This document shows, one piece after another, positions 62,979 through 64,000 of a stretch of 64,000 bases of DNA (position 1 is its first letter; the number at the start of each line of letters is the position of its first letter). The stretch is from contig NZ_BMVV01000027.1 of NCBI RefSeq assembly GCF_014650895.1, positions 41,695-105,694 of the forward strand, read 5' to 3'. Both the position numbers and the translations under genes were made by a program. The notes beneath the pieces are model-generated. The model saw nothing but the letters and a program-made list of their open reading frames with translations. It was not told the origin of the DNA and did no database searches. Source of the DNA: Streptomyces omiyaensis (GTDB taxonomy: Bacteria > Actinomycetota > Actinomycetes > Streptomycetales > Streptomycetaceae).

Positions 62979-62982
62979 GCGG

Positions 62983-63045
62983 CGGCACTCCCCCGGGAGT
63001 GCCGCGGCGGTGCCCCCGGAGCCGATCGGCTCCGGGGGCACCGCC
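62983..63045. terminator. Tandem bidirectional terminator hairpins
   Basis: Hairpin 1: 62983-62992 with 62995-63004 (10-bp perfect stem). Hairpin 2: 63006-63023 with 63028-63045 (18-bp perfect stem, loop GATC). They separate the convergent 60-aa protein gene and the inositol-monophosphatase-family gene. Confidence 0.85.
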
Positions 63046-63062
63046 GCGTCGGGGGCCGGGTC

Positions 63063-63872
63063 TCAGTCGTGCCAGGCGCCCAGCCGCTCCAGGAGCTCCT
63101 GGAGCGGCTCGAAGAGTCCCTCGGGGGCCGCCACGGCCAGTTCGCCGGACTCGGGCTCCCCCGGGCGTCCGCCGGTGCGCGCGCCCGCCTCGCGGGCGAT
63201 CAGGGCCCCCGCCGCGTGGTCCCAGGGGTTGAGGCCGCGCTCGTAGTACGCGTCGAGCCGGCCGGCCGCCACGTCGCACAGGTCGATCGCGGCCGAGCCG
63301 CCCCGCCGGATGTCCCGGACCAGCGGCAGGACCTCCCGAAGGACCTCGGCCTGGTGGGAGCGGCGGGCCTGCACGTAGCCGAAGCCGGTGCCCAGGAGGG
63401 CCTGCTCGAAGGGGGGCGCTGTGCGGACGGCGAGCCGGCGCTCGCCCAGGTACGCGCCGCCGCCGCGGACCGCCCGGTAGGTCTCGCCGCGCAGCGGGGC
63501 CTCGACGACGCCGACGACGGTCTCGCCGTCGAGCTCGGCGGCGATGGAGACCGCCCAGGACGGCAGGCCGTAGAGGTAGTTCACGGTGCCGTCGAGGGGG
63601 TCGATGACCCAGCGGACGCCGCTGGTGCCGGGGGTGGCGGCGCCCTCCTCGCCGAGCAGGCCGTCCTCGGGCCGGTGCTCCGCGAGGAAGCCGGTGATCA
63701 GCTTCTCGGCGGCGATGTCCATCTCGGTGACGACGTCGATGGCGCTGGTCTTGGTGGCGGCCACGGCCAGGTCCTCGGGCCGGCCGTCGCGCAGCAGGGC
63801 GCCGGCCCGGCGCGCGGCTTCCAGGGCCAGGTCGAGCAGCTCGGCGTGCAGGGGGGCGGGTGCGGGGCTCAC
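63063..63872 (-). CDS. Inositol-monophosphatase-family protein
   Basis: 269 aa from GTG 63872 (VSPAPAPLHAELLDLALEAA) after GAGGAG. Metal-binding motifs: Glu in LLGEEGA, WVIDPLDGTVNYLYGLP (DPLDGT), and the C-terminal WDHAAGALIAREAGA. It should hydrolyse phosphate from inositol-1-phosphate, histidinol phosphate or a similar sugar phosphate; the exact substrate is uncertain. It starts 11 bp after the stop of the next upstream gene. Confidence 0.88.
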   Translation of the reverse strand: MSPAPAPLHAELLDLALEAARRAGALLRDGRPEDLAVAATKTSAIDVVTEMDIAAEKLITGFLAEHRPEDGLLGEEGAATPGTSGVRWVIDPLDGTVNYLYGLPSWAVSIAAELDGETVVGVVEAPLRGETYRAVRGGGAYLGERRLAVRTAPPFEQALLGTGFGYVQARRSHQAEVLREVLPLVRDIRRGGSAAIDLCDVAAGRLDAYYERGLNPWDHAAGALIAREAGARTGGRPGEPESGELAVAAPEGLFEPLQELLERLGAWHD

Positions 63873-63883
63873 GGTGGGGCTCC

Positions 63884-64000
63884 TCAGGCGTAGGGACTGT
63901 CGGCGCCGGCGGCGGCGGGGTGTTCGGTGCGGGCCGGGCAGCAGCCGATCGGGCAGAGGTCGTGGGAGGGGCCGAGGGCGCCGAGGGCGCACCGCCGGGC
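63884..64000 (-). CDS. hemH: C-terminal end of a probable ferrochelatase (gene continues beyond the window)
   Basis: Only the last 38 codons are visible. The frame ends with ALGALGPSHDLCPIGCCPAR, then AGADSPYA and TGA (63884-63886). A C-terminal cysteine cluster (C, CxxxCC) is typical of actinobacterial ferrochelatases, which bind a 2Fe-2S cluster there. Gene order (ferrochelatase next to an inositol monophosphatase, near cutRS) fits Streptomyces. Identification is probable, not certain, because the catalytic part is missing. Confidence 0.5.
   Translation of the reverse strand, partial: ARRCALGALGPSHDLCPIGCCPARTEHPAAAGADSPYA

Overview
The window is high-GC actinobacterial DNA. The gene set (CutRS, DUF4193, DUF3710, DUF3093, DUF3159, Scr1-type regulators with a DUF397 partner, Pgl genes) and the many GTG starts with 4-nt GTGA/ATGA overlaps point to Streptomyces or a close relative. 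No rRNA, tRNA, CRISPR array or recognisable integrase/transposase was seen.

Layout. (1) 1-6757: an operon of three overlapping plus-strand genes: the 3' part of an SF1 helicase gene, a large protein with two degenerate phospholipase-D-like repeats, and a protein ending in a GHKL ATPase domain. It resembles helicase+PLD anti-phage systems such as Mokosh but carries an extra GHKL partner. (2) 6758-7322: remnants, namely a 5'-truncated hotdog thioesterase and a 57-bp copy of the 3' end of the RNA methyltransferase gene found intact at 44546-45874. (3) 7128-44570: a ~37.4 kb defence island bounded by these direct repeats (33 bp perfect, 60 bp with 4 mismatches). Read left to right it holds a Wadjet operon (jetABCD, minus strand), then a complete BREX type 2 / Pgl locus (pglW, pglX, pglY, pglZ, brxD, brxHI, plus strand). 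Two minus-strand cassettes sit inside the BREX locus: an Scr1-type XRE regulator with DUF397 between pglX and pglY, and a CBS-HEPN protein with a GmrSD-like DUF262/HNH protein between pglZ and brxD. The island ends with two convergent DUF2075 nuclease-helicase paralogues (one intact, one with two frameshifts) and a 42-aa membrane peptide between them.

(4) 44546-64000: core chromosome. A potassium-related group (KimA/APC-type permease, two TrkA/Ktr-type RCK proteins, kdpE, kdpD) is followed by DUF3159 and OB-fold genes, an orphan ABC ATPase, the DUF3710-dut-thioesterase operon, DUF3093, an uncharacterised protein, DUF4193, the cutR-cutS two-component system, a 60-aa protein, an inositol-monophosphatase-family protein and the 3' end of a probable ferrochelatase gene.

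How the genes work together: the island stacks an anti-plasmid system (Wadjet), an anti-phage methylation-linked system (BREX2/Pgl), a candidate restriction/RNase pair (DUF262-HNH plus CBS-HEPN) and nuclease-helicase genes, probably inserted by site-specific recombination at the 3' end of a housekeeping gene whose reading frame is restored. The strongest candidates for undescribed biology are the CBS-HEPN/DUF262 pair nested in BREX, the helicase/dead-PLD/GHKL triad, and the island boundary itself.
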